From contig NC_091946.1 in the NCBI RefSeq assembly GCF_041260155.1, forward strand, positions 21,407,853 through 21,471,852: a stretch of DNA of 64,000 bases, in the 5' to 3' direction. Shown piece by piece: positions 21,591-41,800 of this stretch. The notes beneath the pieces were generated by a model. The model made no database searches and was not told the origin of the DNA. It saw only the letters and a list, made by a program, of their open reading frames with translations. A program made the translations under genes and the position numbers. This DNA comes from Ptychodera flava. Lineage: Eukaryota > Hemichordata > Enteropneusta > Ptychoderidae. How positions within the stretch are numbered: the stretch's first letter is position 1; the number at the start of each line of letters is the position of its first letter.

Positions 21591-21892
21591 ATATTCTGCC
21601 TGAATTATATTTTCAGTGCTTTTCCCCAAATGCTTACATCACACATATGAAGTCGAAATCTCGGCTGACTCGCAGCGTGTTTGCAAGGTTATATCTGATT
21701 GGTCGATTGTCACTATTCACAGCAACTTAGGGAGTTTATTTGTATTATTTCATTATAACGGTACGATTCTGCCAACCAATTGGATAACAGCTTCGAAATC
21801 GCTGCGAGTCGGCCCCGAAATCTTGGCTTCATCTACATGAACTGTAGTCGATACTGTCATCCAACAAGGTAGACACCACCATGCCCACATTT

Positions 21893-22228
21893 TAAAACGT
21901 CGTTTGCTTCTCGGAGGTGAAAGACTGAAACTTTTGCTCAAAACTTTCCTCAATGAAATTTTCAATGATCAACAATAAAAATATGGGATCACCGTTCAAA
22001 GTTTCAAATTGAAACTGGAGAAACAAGTTATCTAACATTTACAAAGATTTGAAATTCAAAATGGCCGCCATCTCTTACGAGGAGGAAAAAAATTCTAGAC
22101 GGTGTAAATTTTTTTCAATTAGAGCTTTAAAATGGGGCCCCACCAACAGGTTGTAGATCAGAAAATACCTGATGAAACAAAATTGAGAGTCTGAATATTT
22201 GTCCCCGAGCCTAATTCTACCTTGGGTG
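21893..22228 (-). repeat. AGGTAG/TTAA dispersed miniature element copy, inverted
   Basis: Opposite orientation to 21221-21590. It begins near CTCGGAGGTGAAAGACTGAA, contains ATTCAAAATGGCCGCCATC, and ends ATATTTGTCCCCGAGCC then TTCTACCTTGG. The pair can fold as a large hairpin. Confidence 0.75.
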
Positions 22229-23273
22229 CATAAATTTGTCATAATTATTAATCAACACACAGGCGAAATGACAAACCAAATTTTGTGAACACGTTGTAGA
22301 CTATACCGGGAATTTACAGATTCTAGATTGAAACAAATAACACGCAATGACCCACTGAAACTATAGTGGACAGGTGAAAATGGCTGAAAGACCGACTAGG
22401 ATTGTCGAACTATCCTCGTCTCTTTAATGGTGTCAAAAGCCGATGACACTACACATCCATGCGCTACCTAGGTGTATTACACGAGGTTAATCGTCCACCT
22501 TATAAGCTTTCAGCATTGTTTAATACAGTGTATTGACAAATATATGCCAAATTCACCTGGTTTGACACCGCGTTAACACCGCGATACGGGTTGCTACCGT
22601 GTGACTGTAGCAACGGTACTCAACATGGTAACTATACGTGCAGATCACATATTCTACGTACAAAGGTCTCATTCTGAACGTTATACCTGAAATCGCTTGA
22701 TATCTGGACTGGGAGAAAACATTACAAAGATGATTGTGTTATTTCCAAAAAAGTATAACCCGTGCGGTATTAGAGAAATAAGAGTAATTTGAAAGCTGGA
22801 ATCTTCACATGTGCTGAGATTGGTTTACCCGTATTTTCTCAAGATTTTCCGTATTCAAAGTTATATTGTATTCAGATTCAAAAATACTGTTAAAATAAAA
22901 AGTGATCGACTGTTAAGGCCAAAGAAAAACAATTGTTCTATTCCGATAACCCGACCTACCCTATTTTTTGCCTGCCGACCCTAAACACGGAAGTCAAAAA
23001 AAAAGGAAGGAAAAAAACGTTACCTGGCATTTGATTTTTGCTTGAGCTAGAATGTCTATTATGTTTTTATTCCTTTTATATGTATGATACTTTTTTCTGG
23101 AAATGTTGTGGCCAGTGTTTGATCGCCCTGAACCCCTGAAAAGTGCATATTTAAAGATGAAATATTTTGTAAAAAAAATCCCGGCCGACCTACCTACCCT
23201 ATTTTTGAAAACCATGTTATCAGAACAGCACTTATTATGTGAGGGCGCATTTCCCAGGAGAACCAATTTCAAA
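22229..23273. other. Upstream region of TAF9
   Basis: No exon is recognised. Related ACCCGACCTACCCTATTTTT and CCGACCTACCTACCCTATTT blocks lie at about 22950 and 23180. Close to the TAF9 ATG are ACCAAT (about 23260) and a GC-richer segment, consistent with a TATA-less promoter. The transcription start is inferred, not seen. Confidence 0.4.
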
Positions 23274-32275
<9,002 letters not shown>

Positions 32276-33362
32276 GAAAATGGGAGGGAGCTGTTGTCAT
32301 GGTGATCAGTTGTGAGGACGAAAGGGACGGCTGGACGTGATTTTATCCATCATTCGTAGAGACGAAAGGGAAAATAACTGATACCATAGCAACAGATGTA
32401 AATAAAGCTTTCAAGGGAGGAAGAACTTGAATGTGTAGCCAGGTTTCTGAACTGAACGTTCAGGAGTGCTTTGTCGGTCTTTTTAACATAAATAATGCAC
32501 TGAAATGCCATCAGAGATGTACATGTACTTGTCCAGTATATTTGATAAATGGTAACAAGGAAATGTAGACAGAAATTTGTCATACAAGCTACAGATTATC
32601 TCCACTTTGATAAAACCCACCATTTTAGCCCTTGGGACAATGCAGGGGTTTTGGGACAATTTCAAAGCATACTGGTAAGCTCTTTTGACTGTCAACGGGA
32701 AATTTTGCCTTTATACAAAATTGACCAATCATACAGGGCAAACAAAAACGGCCTCACAGTGTATAGCAAATAGCTGATAGTTTGCCAATGTAAGAATCTT
32801 AGTGAGAGAGTAGCTTTACCATAGAGACATACAGAAGACTTTTAGAATGTCCAAATTTGCTTCTGTCAATATTTATAGATGTTGTCTGTTTAAGTACACT
32901 CAACATAGGCCCTGAACTAATGTTACCGCAACCATGCTGGCAAAACATTACTTAGACAGTCAGTTCACCTTTTTTCTCAGTTTTTCTTATTCATAATGAA
33001 ATAAAGTCGTAATCTGCATTAAGAGTGTGCCTGATTTTGTAAGCCTTTCACCCCTTCCCCCCCCCCCCCCCTCCCCCCATTTCCACATGCAGTGGTCCAA
33101 CTGATGCTTTGGAAACACTAGTCATACGACAATTGGGAGTTCAAAAGTTTGAGTTCAGTGTAAATCAAAACTCTGACTATGTACATGTACAGGTGTAGCG
33201 CCTTATGTTACTTGTTGAAAACAGTGTTTACCATAAATTTTAAATGTCAGTAGTACGCAATTTTGCCTTTCTGCCTGTACCTCCATTTGTCTTGGAGAAA
33301 TTTTTCATGACTTGGAGGGCCCACGTTACTACACATTTCTCCAGACTTTGGATGTTGACATA

Positions 33363-33589
33363 TTAACCCTTTGAGCACCTAAGTCAATTTTTGTCGCCTC
33401 TATAGAATATACCCCGGTCAAATTTTTTTTTAGATTTTTGCCAAAATTTTGATGAATTACTGTAGCCACTGAAATGTGATGTTCAATTGGTTCAAAATTA
33501 TCAAAGAAATTACAGAAAACTTCATAGAACTTGGTAAAATGTTGCACTAAAATTTTGGTGGGAAAAATTACATTCACTCAAAGGGTTAA
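33363..33589. mobile_element. TTAA-flanked miniature element (CCCTTTGAG ends)
   Basis: TTAA, then CCCTTTGAG at the left; CTCAAAGGG, then TTAA at the right; about 219 bp between the TTAAs. Perfect 9-bp terminal inverted repeats with TTAA target duplication indicate a piggyBac-like non-autonomous element. It lies between TAF9 and PIN4. Confidence 0.85.
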
Positions 33590-33884
33590 TGGGAGATTCT
33601 CTGAATATTCTATATGACTTCTATGCCACTGTGATGTACCACAAACTAAAGATAGTTCTCAACTCAAGACATTTTAATGATACTCAGAAATTTTGAAAAG
33701 CTCTAATGCAAGGTCTGAAGTGTATGAATATTCTGCATTCGTAATAAGTCATGATCCTAAGATTTGCATACTTGATAATACTTTGCATAAATGGAGACCG
33801 ATTTAATGTGCTTCAAGCATGAGATGTGTCTATGATATTTTGCACATGCTAGCAATAGCATGTGCATATTGTACTGTTATGATG

Positions 33885-34000
33885 GGGACAGACTAGATTG
33901 AAAGATCCGTCGCATGAGGGCGCTTTCTATGCCCTACACTAAGACTGGGACTGTAGAGATTACCCTCTTGAGTGACAGTCCTTCCAGTCTAGGGACAGAC
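33885..34000. mobile_element. Palindromic element family T1, copy 2 (98 bp)
   Basis: Element 33894-33991 with ends TAGATTGAAAG and CTTCCAGTCTA, flanked by a perfect 9-bp duplication GGGACAGAC on each side. The interior GATCCGTCGCATGAGGGCG matches the other T1 copies. Confidence 0.9.
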
Positions 34001-34013
34001 ATGCTAGCTTACT

Positions 34014-34115
34014 TTAACCCTTTTACCAGTAGACTTTGGTACATCGCCCATTGTGTAAAAGGGTAGATGGACCTAAATACAGAGAACTAGGGTGAAAGCA
34101 TAACATCCCCAGCCT
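34014..34115. mobile_element. TTAA family P1-like copy, diverged
   Basis: TTAA then CCCTTTTACCAGTAG at the left; the right part carries GGACCTAAATACAGAGAACT and AGGGTGAAAG. It lies just downstream of the PIN4 poly(A) signal. The right TTAA is lost. Confidence 0.45.
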
Positions 34116-34208
34116 AGCCCTGTTCCAAAGAAACTCACCTTGGAAGTGTTTGTACAAATAAAGTTGAATCAAGCAGTCTACAAATATAATTACAAAAAAG
34201 CCCATCTT

Positions 34209-34214
34209 TTTATT
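34209..34214 (-). terminator. Poly(A) signal of PIN4
   Basis: AATAAA on the minus strand about 85 bases past the PIN4 stop codon. It is the nearest plausible polyadenylation hexamer. Confidence 0.6.
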
Positions 34215-34296
34215 GTTACTTTTAAAACGATCTAAGACATGCTAGAAGTTAATTAAACAGTTAAAGTAAAGAGTTTAGATTTTCTATCAATGCATT

Positions 34297-36913
34297 TTAT
34301 TTCTTTCCCTCTACCATGATTATATGGTAGCCAAATTTCGTTTTCACCGGTGGATCTGTATAGTTTGGATTTGCCAGTGTGCTGACTGGAAGAGCAAATG
34401 CCGCATCTTGAAATGGTCCTACCATTGAACCCCTTGTCATCCATCCAAGATCACCCTGGAAAAAACGGAGAAAAAACTTCAATAATAATATAATATATTG
34501 GGTTCTTATATAGCGCACATATCCACAAGTACATGTGATCAAGGCGCTTTACAATTATTATATGTACATGTACATGTATGAATTTTAACTGTGATAGTGT
34601 AACTTGAGTGTTTCCTACAGCCCCCTCACACTTTCACAACAAATTCAAAATTAAGTTTAAGTCTGAATATTAATACACTTCTCAACAATAACAATGCACC
34701 TAATTGACACATAGGCTGTGATGATAAGCAAAAGAATGGGCACTTAATGTGCTGTCTGGAGAAGACCAACTATTATTAGAATAAATGACAGAAATGTTGA
34801 GAAAAATTTGGTAAGAGTTGCTGTTACCCTGGCCTGAAATATGCCTAATTTTCTGTAGCAAGTTTTAGGGGAATGTGGAACTTCACTTTGTCAGGGCTTG
34901 ACAATTCCTATCACCTGACGCCCGGGACAAATGAAATTTACGTTCGGGCAAGTCAAAAATAAAATCTGGTCGCCCGCCCGGACATGTTGTTTATACAAAT
35001 TCTGGCGCAATCAACGCAAACCTAAGTTGCGGTTTGTGCACGTGTCGCCCGATTTGCGTTGTCGTTCACACAAAATTAATGTCAATCACTGACTTATTTT
35101 AGATAAATTGTGACATTCTTCTGAGATTCACTTGCAGATTCACACCATTACGGGAAAGCTCCATTAACTTCGGATACCCTACTTCCCCTAGAGGATCGAT
35201 TTCACAGATCTGCCTTTCCTACAATGGCACTACAATGGCACCAGCTGGCTTAGATACACATAACAATTGAACATTCACACCTTGGGGGATTAAAAGTCTT
35301 CTGTTTGTCACCCGAGTTGGTCAGGCAAGGACTCGGGTTTCAGGTACCATGCAAGTTAATGCAGTCTTCCCCTCCAATGTTGCAATTTTTCGTTGATCGA
35401 CATGAAATTGTTTCATCGTCCAATTAAATAAGTCGCTTAAAATTTGGCGTAAACAGCATTTCTTTGTTGTATGCTAACTGCTCCGCCCAAACAAATTAGG
35501 TAAAAAATTGCAAATCCCAATCATATTGCTTATCGGCGATCGACCGTGCAGTACTTCAAAATCATTTATGCGGCCTCACGAGGTAGACGTACATTGTTGG
35601 CAGATAGTTTGTGGAGTGATCACTGTAAATATGAGTATTTTACGGTAATATTTCCACCAACGCAAACAAGGCATTGTGCATTTTCGCGAGCCAGAGTGTA
35701 ATTTCCGCTCCGCAGACCTACGCAAAAATCAAGCAAAGCTGTTGCCGTAAAGAGGTGTATGGTTTATGACGATGGGCATTGTGTAACTCTGAGAAACGAC
35801 GTTGTGATGATTTACGACGGCGCCACGAGGGCCAGCTTGAGTGGAATCGTCTGAGAATAGACGACTCGATGAGATGATTAGAAATAGAAAGATGTTTTTG
35901 ACAAAAGATCTAAAGATAAGCATTATGATGAGGAAAAATGCCGTAGACGTTATCTCCCGAAAAGGAAAGCACAGTCGCCTTGGTTGAAATATGATGGTTC
36001 CAAAATGTTCTGTACGTCGTGTCTCAAATCCCCACCATTGCCAAACCAAGCGAAATGCTTTTCTTGACGGATGCGACATGTTTTGTGTTGAATTGATAAG
36101 GTCTCATGAGTTTAGTCAACCGCATTTGGACTGTTTGGCGCATCACAGATGAGATCGTGACGGGGACAATGATTGTGGAAATTTTATGGGTCCCGCTGAG
36201 CCCGATACGGTTTTCACTTGCCAACACCCTCATTGCATGCACTTGCAATGTATAAACCGAATGACAATGACCAGCGATGGAAACTGACCAATCTTTTTAC
36301 GACGGCATTTATGCTTGCCAAACACGGGAAGCCGATGTATGATATGTACCTTCAATGTTAGCCCTGTGTACAGGTCTGTGTGTTCCCGGCGTTATACGGC
36401 CTCTTGTGGTGGAGGCCATATAACGCCTGGAACACACAGACCGTACGCAGGGCAACTTCAATGTGAACCTTTGAGGAAAACGGCGTCAACATCGGCGAAA
36501 ATTACCAAAATGAGAAAGCCCTGAAAGCCGCTACGGAATTTCGTCACAAGTATTTTGGTCCTGAATATTACAAATGGAGGACAAGTAAAATTTTGTGAGG
36601 ACAAGTGAAATTGAAAATCCACTTGTCCGACGGACAAGTGAACTGGAAAAAAATTGTCAAGTCCTGTTTGTACACCCCTTTTCTCCAGTAAACAGGTCCA
36701 CCCTTGCCACTGAAAACCATGGGGTTGGGCCAAACCACAGTGGCGAAAGGGTTAAAAGTGGAGTGATTCAATAATGATTAATACCCCTTGTCTTGCTTTG
36801 TCTTCACTGTACTGTGATGCTACTTCATTGAACCTCTGTCCTGATTTGATTTTCTCCATGGCTTCCATCGCTTTTGAGTGTTTTTCACACAAGATGTGCC
36901 TCACCTGGGGGGG

Positions 36914-36952
<39 letters not shown>

Positions 36953-38668
36953 CAATCATGTCAGCTGGCACATAAGGCAGTGTAACTTTTGTTTATATTG
37001 CATGTCAAAAAATGTATCACACGTTAATTGCTTACATTTATTCATGGAGGGAGAAAAGGGAAATGAAATCATTGTGAAGATTTCAAAAGTTTTGACTCTG
37101 AGAGCAAGGGAGCATTTTTCATGGGGGATGGAAATAGACACATCAAAAAGACTAAAACTACAACACTGTCCCCACCTTGGCATGCATTCATAACTTTGAA
37201 GAACTCTGTTAAGCTATTCAAAGATTACAAGCTAAAGTTAGGGTATATACACTCAAACAAAGTCACTCACTCAAACAAAGTCACTTAGAAGCCATGAAAA
37301 TTTTTTTAATTTTTCTTTATCATTCCAGCCATATCTACAGTTCCAGATATTAATTAAAACATTCCACATATCTAAACACAAGTTACATTCAAAGAAATAA
37401 TTTTTGAGTACAATGAGCTCCATAAGTTTGTTCTATTGGCAGACTTTGGGACAAAAAGACTGATACACTTTTAGACTGACAGAGCGACATTAGCAAGTGC
37501 CTTTGGCACACTGGGGCCAAAAGTGATTAATGTTACCATGGGTATGAGCAAGTGACTACCTGTATGGCATGCTCACTGTGTTTGCGTGTATGTAACACTT
37601 CAGATCTTTAAAATCCATTTGTTCTCTTATTCGCAGACTGAAAGATCAAGTCTTGTATGGATCTCCACAAACTCCAACCCAAACCATGACAGAAGGCATG
37701 CATGTGTAATATCCAATCTCTTACAAAATATTGTTAGAACCAATCATATTGTATGTTTGGTTGAGTTTATTGACAGTATATTGGGGTAAGAAGACTGCCC
37801 CCATAGCTCCTGATTATGAAGTGAATGATAACACTCCTTGTTATTGATCTGTAAGCTGGCTTGATACTTGCCTGGGATACTTGTAACTATTTAATTTAAA
37901 TTAGGCTTGACCTTCTCTTTGTGTGTTTGAGATGACTGCTGTGTCAGTTGTGGGCGGTACTAAACCTACATGTACACTGTGCTCAGTTGTAGTTGGGGGT
38001 TGGTGTCTGCGGAAACCCAAACATGAGTGAATCTTCCAGCATATTTGTTTTGGTACCCAAAACTACTGCAGTTTTGAGTTTGGAAATGAGGTCTAATCCT
38101 GGAAGACTATCAAAAAAGAAAAGAAAACCACAAACAGTACCTTTACAGCTGTGCCTCCCTTAGCCTGCTTTCCTTTGCCTTTAGAGTCATCACCCTCTGC
38201 AGCACCACCTACGGTAAGATTTTGAGAATTTCAAATATTGTATACTATAGGCAAGTTGTTTAAATCAAAGACAGTAGATTGGGGAAGCCCCCCCCCCCCC
38301 CCAGTCTATGCTATCGGAACAAATACAAGTAAACCGTTCATAATGACTTTAAACTCCTAATCGAAGTTTCTTCTGAAGTTTCTACGTTCTCGAATTAAAG
38401 AATAAATAAATAAATAAATAAAATAAATATTTTTTTCTCTCCACCTCTTCATCGAAAGCATGTAAAAGAAATATTTTTTATGAAGTACCAGTCTGTCAGT
38501 CTATTACTACTATCTATATTAAAGTCCAATGGAATGAATGGTCTGTCTGTAAAATATGGTCTGTCGGACACAAACGCGTATTTCGGTCCAACCCAGTACA
38601 AATGTCACAATCTTACCTTTAGCGCCGCCTTTGCCTTTTCCACCGCCGCCACCTTTATTTTTCGGCAT
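34297..38668 (-). CDS. PIN4: PIN4, parvulin peptidyl-prolyl isomerase
   Basis: Four minus-strand exons: 38668-38617, 38208-38141, 36904-36785 and 34455-34297, with GT-AG borders and matching phases; 399 nt, 132 residues (human 131). It catalyses cis-trans isomerisation of prolyl bonds; the vertebrate protein acts in the nucleus and in ribosome biogenesis. The start is [10 protein letters not shown], a Gly/Lys-rich basic N-terminal tail to about residue 40. The parvulin domain follows: [16 protein letters not shown] (conserved first His), [40 protein letters not shown] and [16 protein letters not shown] (second active-site His). It lacks a WW domain, as expected for PIN4 and unlike PIN1. The exon 3 acceptor uses a CT microsatellite plus C run as polypyrimidine tract. 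Intron 3 (34456-36784) holds a hAT-like remnant. Confidence 0.96.
34892..36666 (+). mobile_element. hAT-like DNA transposon remnant, with nested T2 element
   Basis: Left end CAGGGCTTGACAATT (34892) and right end AATTGTCAAGTCCTG (to 36666) form 15-bp inverted repeats with one mismatch, of hAT type. Inside is a decayed transposase of the ZNF862/KIAA1586-like hAT group. A TTF/BED-type zinc finger piece is at 35888-36066 ([15 protein letters not shown]), disabled by a frameshift to a stop after KCFS. A later piece is near 36260-36352 ([17 protein letters not shown]) and continues after the nested element (36456 on). A T2 palindrome interrupts it at 36359-36455. Flanks share only TTTGT, not a clear 8-bp duplication. 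The whole element lies in PIN4 intron 3. Confidence 0.7.
36350..36464. mobile_element. Palindromic element family T2, copy 3, nested in the hAT remnant
   Basis: Element 36359-36455 with ends TAGCCCTGTGTAC and GTACGCAGGGCAA and inner arms GTGTGTTCCCGGCGTTATA/TATAACGCCTGGAACACAC. It is flanked by a perfect CTTCAATGT on each side. Confidence 0.9.
36675..36755. mobile_element. TTAA family P1 copy
   Basis: CCCCTTTTCTCCAGTAAACA at the left, GTGGCGAAAGGG then TTAA (36752-36755) at the right, with the family interior GAAAACCATGGGGTTGGG. It sits between the hAT remnant and PIN4 exon 3. Confidence 0.6.
36916..36950. repeat. GA microsatellite next to the PIN4 exon 3 acceptor
   Basis: GA repeats on the plus strand, CT on the PIN4 strand, then CCTCCCCCCCC and the acceptor AG at 36906-36905. 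Confidence 0.9.
36956..38140. other. PIN4 intron 2, no other feature recognised
   Basis: AT-rich intronic DNA. No hairpin, repeat or exon beyond the annotated ones can be supported. A short run of C lies at 38289-38302 and an AATA repeat at 38397-38426 in the neighbouring intron 1. Confidence 0.4.
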
Positions 38669-38876
38669 ATTACTTTCACTTGACACAGAGACAACGACGT
38701 TCAGTTGGCGACATGCGACAAGCCTTGTTGCTTGGGAAGGTTATTCAGAGGAGTTGTGTGGCATCAAACACATGCACACTAATCTAACGCATACTTCGAT
38801 TGGCTAAAGATATGCTAATCCAATTTGAAACAAATAAAATCGCTCGTTATAAATTGACCCCTGACTTGACCCCAAA
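38669..38876. promoter_or_regulatory. Bidirectional promoter between PIN4 and GPALPP1
   Basis: Only 208 bp separate the two divergent start codons. An ATTGG (CCAAT box in reverse) lies at 38799-38803. No TATA box is placed for either gene. Both genes must draw their core promoters from this interval, so co-regulation is likely by inference. Confidence 0.7.
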
Positions 38877-41800
38877 ATGGCTTCCTATCATGGACCAGCG
38901 CTGCCTCCAGGGTTTAAAACGCGACGGAATAGCGGTAACAACGGAAAAGATGCCGGAGGAAAGGGTACAGGCGGCTCAAGTTTGCCTCCAGGTATTTCAA
39001 ATGAGAAATTTATAGCATTTCTGTACAGTTTACACGCCTCAGCTTTTCTTTTTTTGTAGGACCGTCATCTGTAGTCTGTGGACCCTGCGCAGCAACGTCA
39101 CCCGCGGTTTCCTCCAGGTATATTGTTTGTGTTCGGACGCAAAACGGGCACGAACATATTTCGGGGAAGTCCACAGGCTAAATTTACTGCAGCTAGAATA
39201 CATAACCGCTAGTGCTTCAGGTCTCACGCAAAAATAGTTTAACGCGTAGTACTGGAATTCAAAAACTCAAGCATTAAAACACGGTTTTACGTAGCAGTAG
39301 GTCGAACAAAAGATATTCTTGATAATCTCACATAACCATTATTCGTGACGTTTTGAACCCAACCGGCCCTAAAATTTCTGGTATTTAATAACAATTTTGT
39401 GGGCTTAGGTCATAGCGATAATAAAGTCCCTACCTGTCATTGTGAGACATGTGTAGGAAACACATTTTTACATTGGAATGCCCATAGTACCTCCATGGCA
39501 TTTACATGTACCAAAGCGAATAATAGCGTAATGGGGACACATGCTCAATTTGCCAAAGAGTACAGCATAATTGCCCTAAACTGTATACTTTGTATATATA
39601 GGGATTAATTGAACATTATTTCAACATTTTGTTCTAATCATATCACTGAAATGTTCATTTGTTGTATATCGATTTTGATAAAATGGCTTGGCCCTCTCTT
39701 TCCCCGGGATATTCAGGGATACAGAGAGAAGAGGCAACTGGTGTTTATAGTGATTCTGGAAACAGCAGACACAGCAGAGTTTCACCATCACAAAATACAT
39801 ATGGACCTGCACTACCGCCAGGATTCACACAGGAAAGTGACGATGATGAAGGAGACGTCATAACCATTTCAACGCAATCAGAAAACTTACATGGACCAGC
39901 ACTTCCACCCAGATACCAGAAGAGAGATGAGACAGAAACGAGAGACGAACATGTCTCCAAAAGGAGTTTGCAAAATACCTATGGACCTGCATTGCCTCCT
40001 GGACATACGGAAAGTGACGACAGACAACACAGAGATGACGGAATGTCAAACGTGAGCTCCCATAACACATTTGGACCTGCACTTCCACCGGGATACGGAA
40101 AGAGAGAAGGTGGTGAAAATAGGAGCAATCCTAATTCAACATCAGCATCACAAAATTCTTATGGACCCGCATTGCCACCGGACTATAGAAAGAGTGGTGA
40201 CACTGGCAAAACACATGAACAATTCTCAAACAAGAGTGCACAGAATACTTACGGACCAGCACTACCACCAGGATATGAGGAAAGCAAAGACAGCAAAATC
40301 TCAAAGCTGAGTTCACAGAGTACTTTTGGGCCTGCGCTACCGCCTGGGTATGAAAAGCCAGATAACAGTGAAGGGAGAGTTGACAAACCACCCCAAACGG
40401 CTTCACAAAATACTTTTGGACCTGCACTGCCACCAGGATATGAAAAGAGAGAGAAGGATAAACAAAGCAGTAATCATGGGATCTCGTCGGACTTGAATAG
40501 TTCCTATGGACCTGTACTACCACCTGGATACAGAAAACAGCCTGATGATGATAAAGATGAAGATGTTGAAATGAGTTTGCAGAATGCATATGGACCAGCT
40601 CTACCCCCAGGGTATCAAAAGAGACAAGAACTTGAAGAAGATGAAGAAAGGGCATACCCTATTATCACGCCCTCACCCTCATGTGCTTCATATGGACCGG
40701 CTTTGCCTCCTGGATATAGGAAAAGTGAGGACACTGGAGGGCGACACATGCACCATGGCAACCATCCAAGTGATGCTGATGATGAGGGAGAGGAGGAGGA
40801 TATCATCGGACCGATGCCGTCCTCACAACCAATCTCTGAATCTTCAGTTGTGAGAGAGATTGAAGAACGTGCCCGAGCCATGAAAAATAAACTTACGGGA
40901 AAGGTAAGGAAGCATTAATCCTCTTTCTCCCAAGTTGTATTTATTTCTATGGTTTGTCTAAGGAGCCTGGTAGCAAGAGGATTAAAAGTATTTTCAAATG
41001 TGTTTACGCTCATGTATTAAACACAACTCGGCAAAACTTAAGTAACATTATATCTCGCAGAAGCATACTGGTATAGTTACAGCAATGAGCAGGGTGTATG
41101 ATAAAGCTCTCAAATACTGGCATATTGATTTTGTGTTACATTTTTTTTATCAACTACTAACCCGCCAACCTTTTGGAATTTTAGTGTACACAAAACAAAG
41201 AATTTACCAACTCTCCTCACTATGAATTGAGAAACTTTTCATAGTTTTTACAAATTTATCAGTTTTTATGTATGATGAGAGAATGTTTGAGGGATGACTT
41301 TGTACACTAGTTGTAATCCTCCTTTCTCCTAGTATGATTTTGTTGGGACCTGGTCTTTCCTCAAACCTATGGCAGGAATAGTACATGTATAGGAAGGGGT
41401 AGAAAAAGACATCGCGATGCATGCACATATTCCTTGGAATTGCATGATGTATTGTTTACACCCTTAAGGTACAACTTTGAGACGGGTACGTATGGTGAGA
41501 TTAAGGCTGCACAGTTACATGTAGTATAGTAAGGTAAGCACTCATACAGGGCTGACCTTGGAAAGTTTCTACACACTCAACATAAAATTGGCTAACCTAT
41601 CTAGTATTGTGTTAGATCAAAGCAAACTTATGACTTACATGTTCAAGGGCATTATTTAAATATCTGTGAAGTGGAGAACTTTTGTCTGGAAAATTGCTTC
41701 AGGTATACGACTACACTTTTTAAACTTCGGTGATGTACTACTTTAATCTCATTGAATCATTTCATATCATTCTTGCTATCAGGATGAACCCAAAGCCCCT

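Noticed and set aside
39745-40881. Minus-strand ORFs opposite GPALPP1 exon 2
   Set aside because: Shadows of the repetitive, Pro/Gly-rich coding strand.
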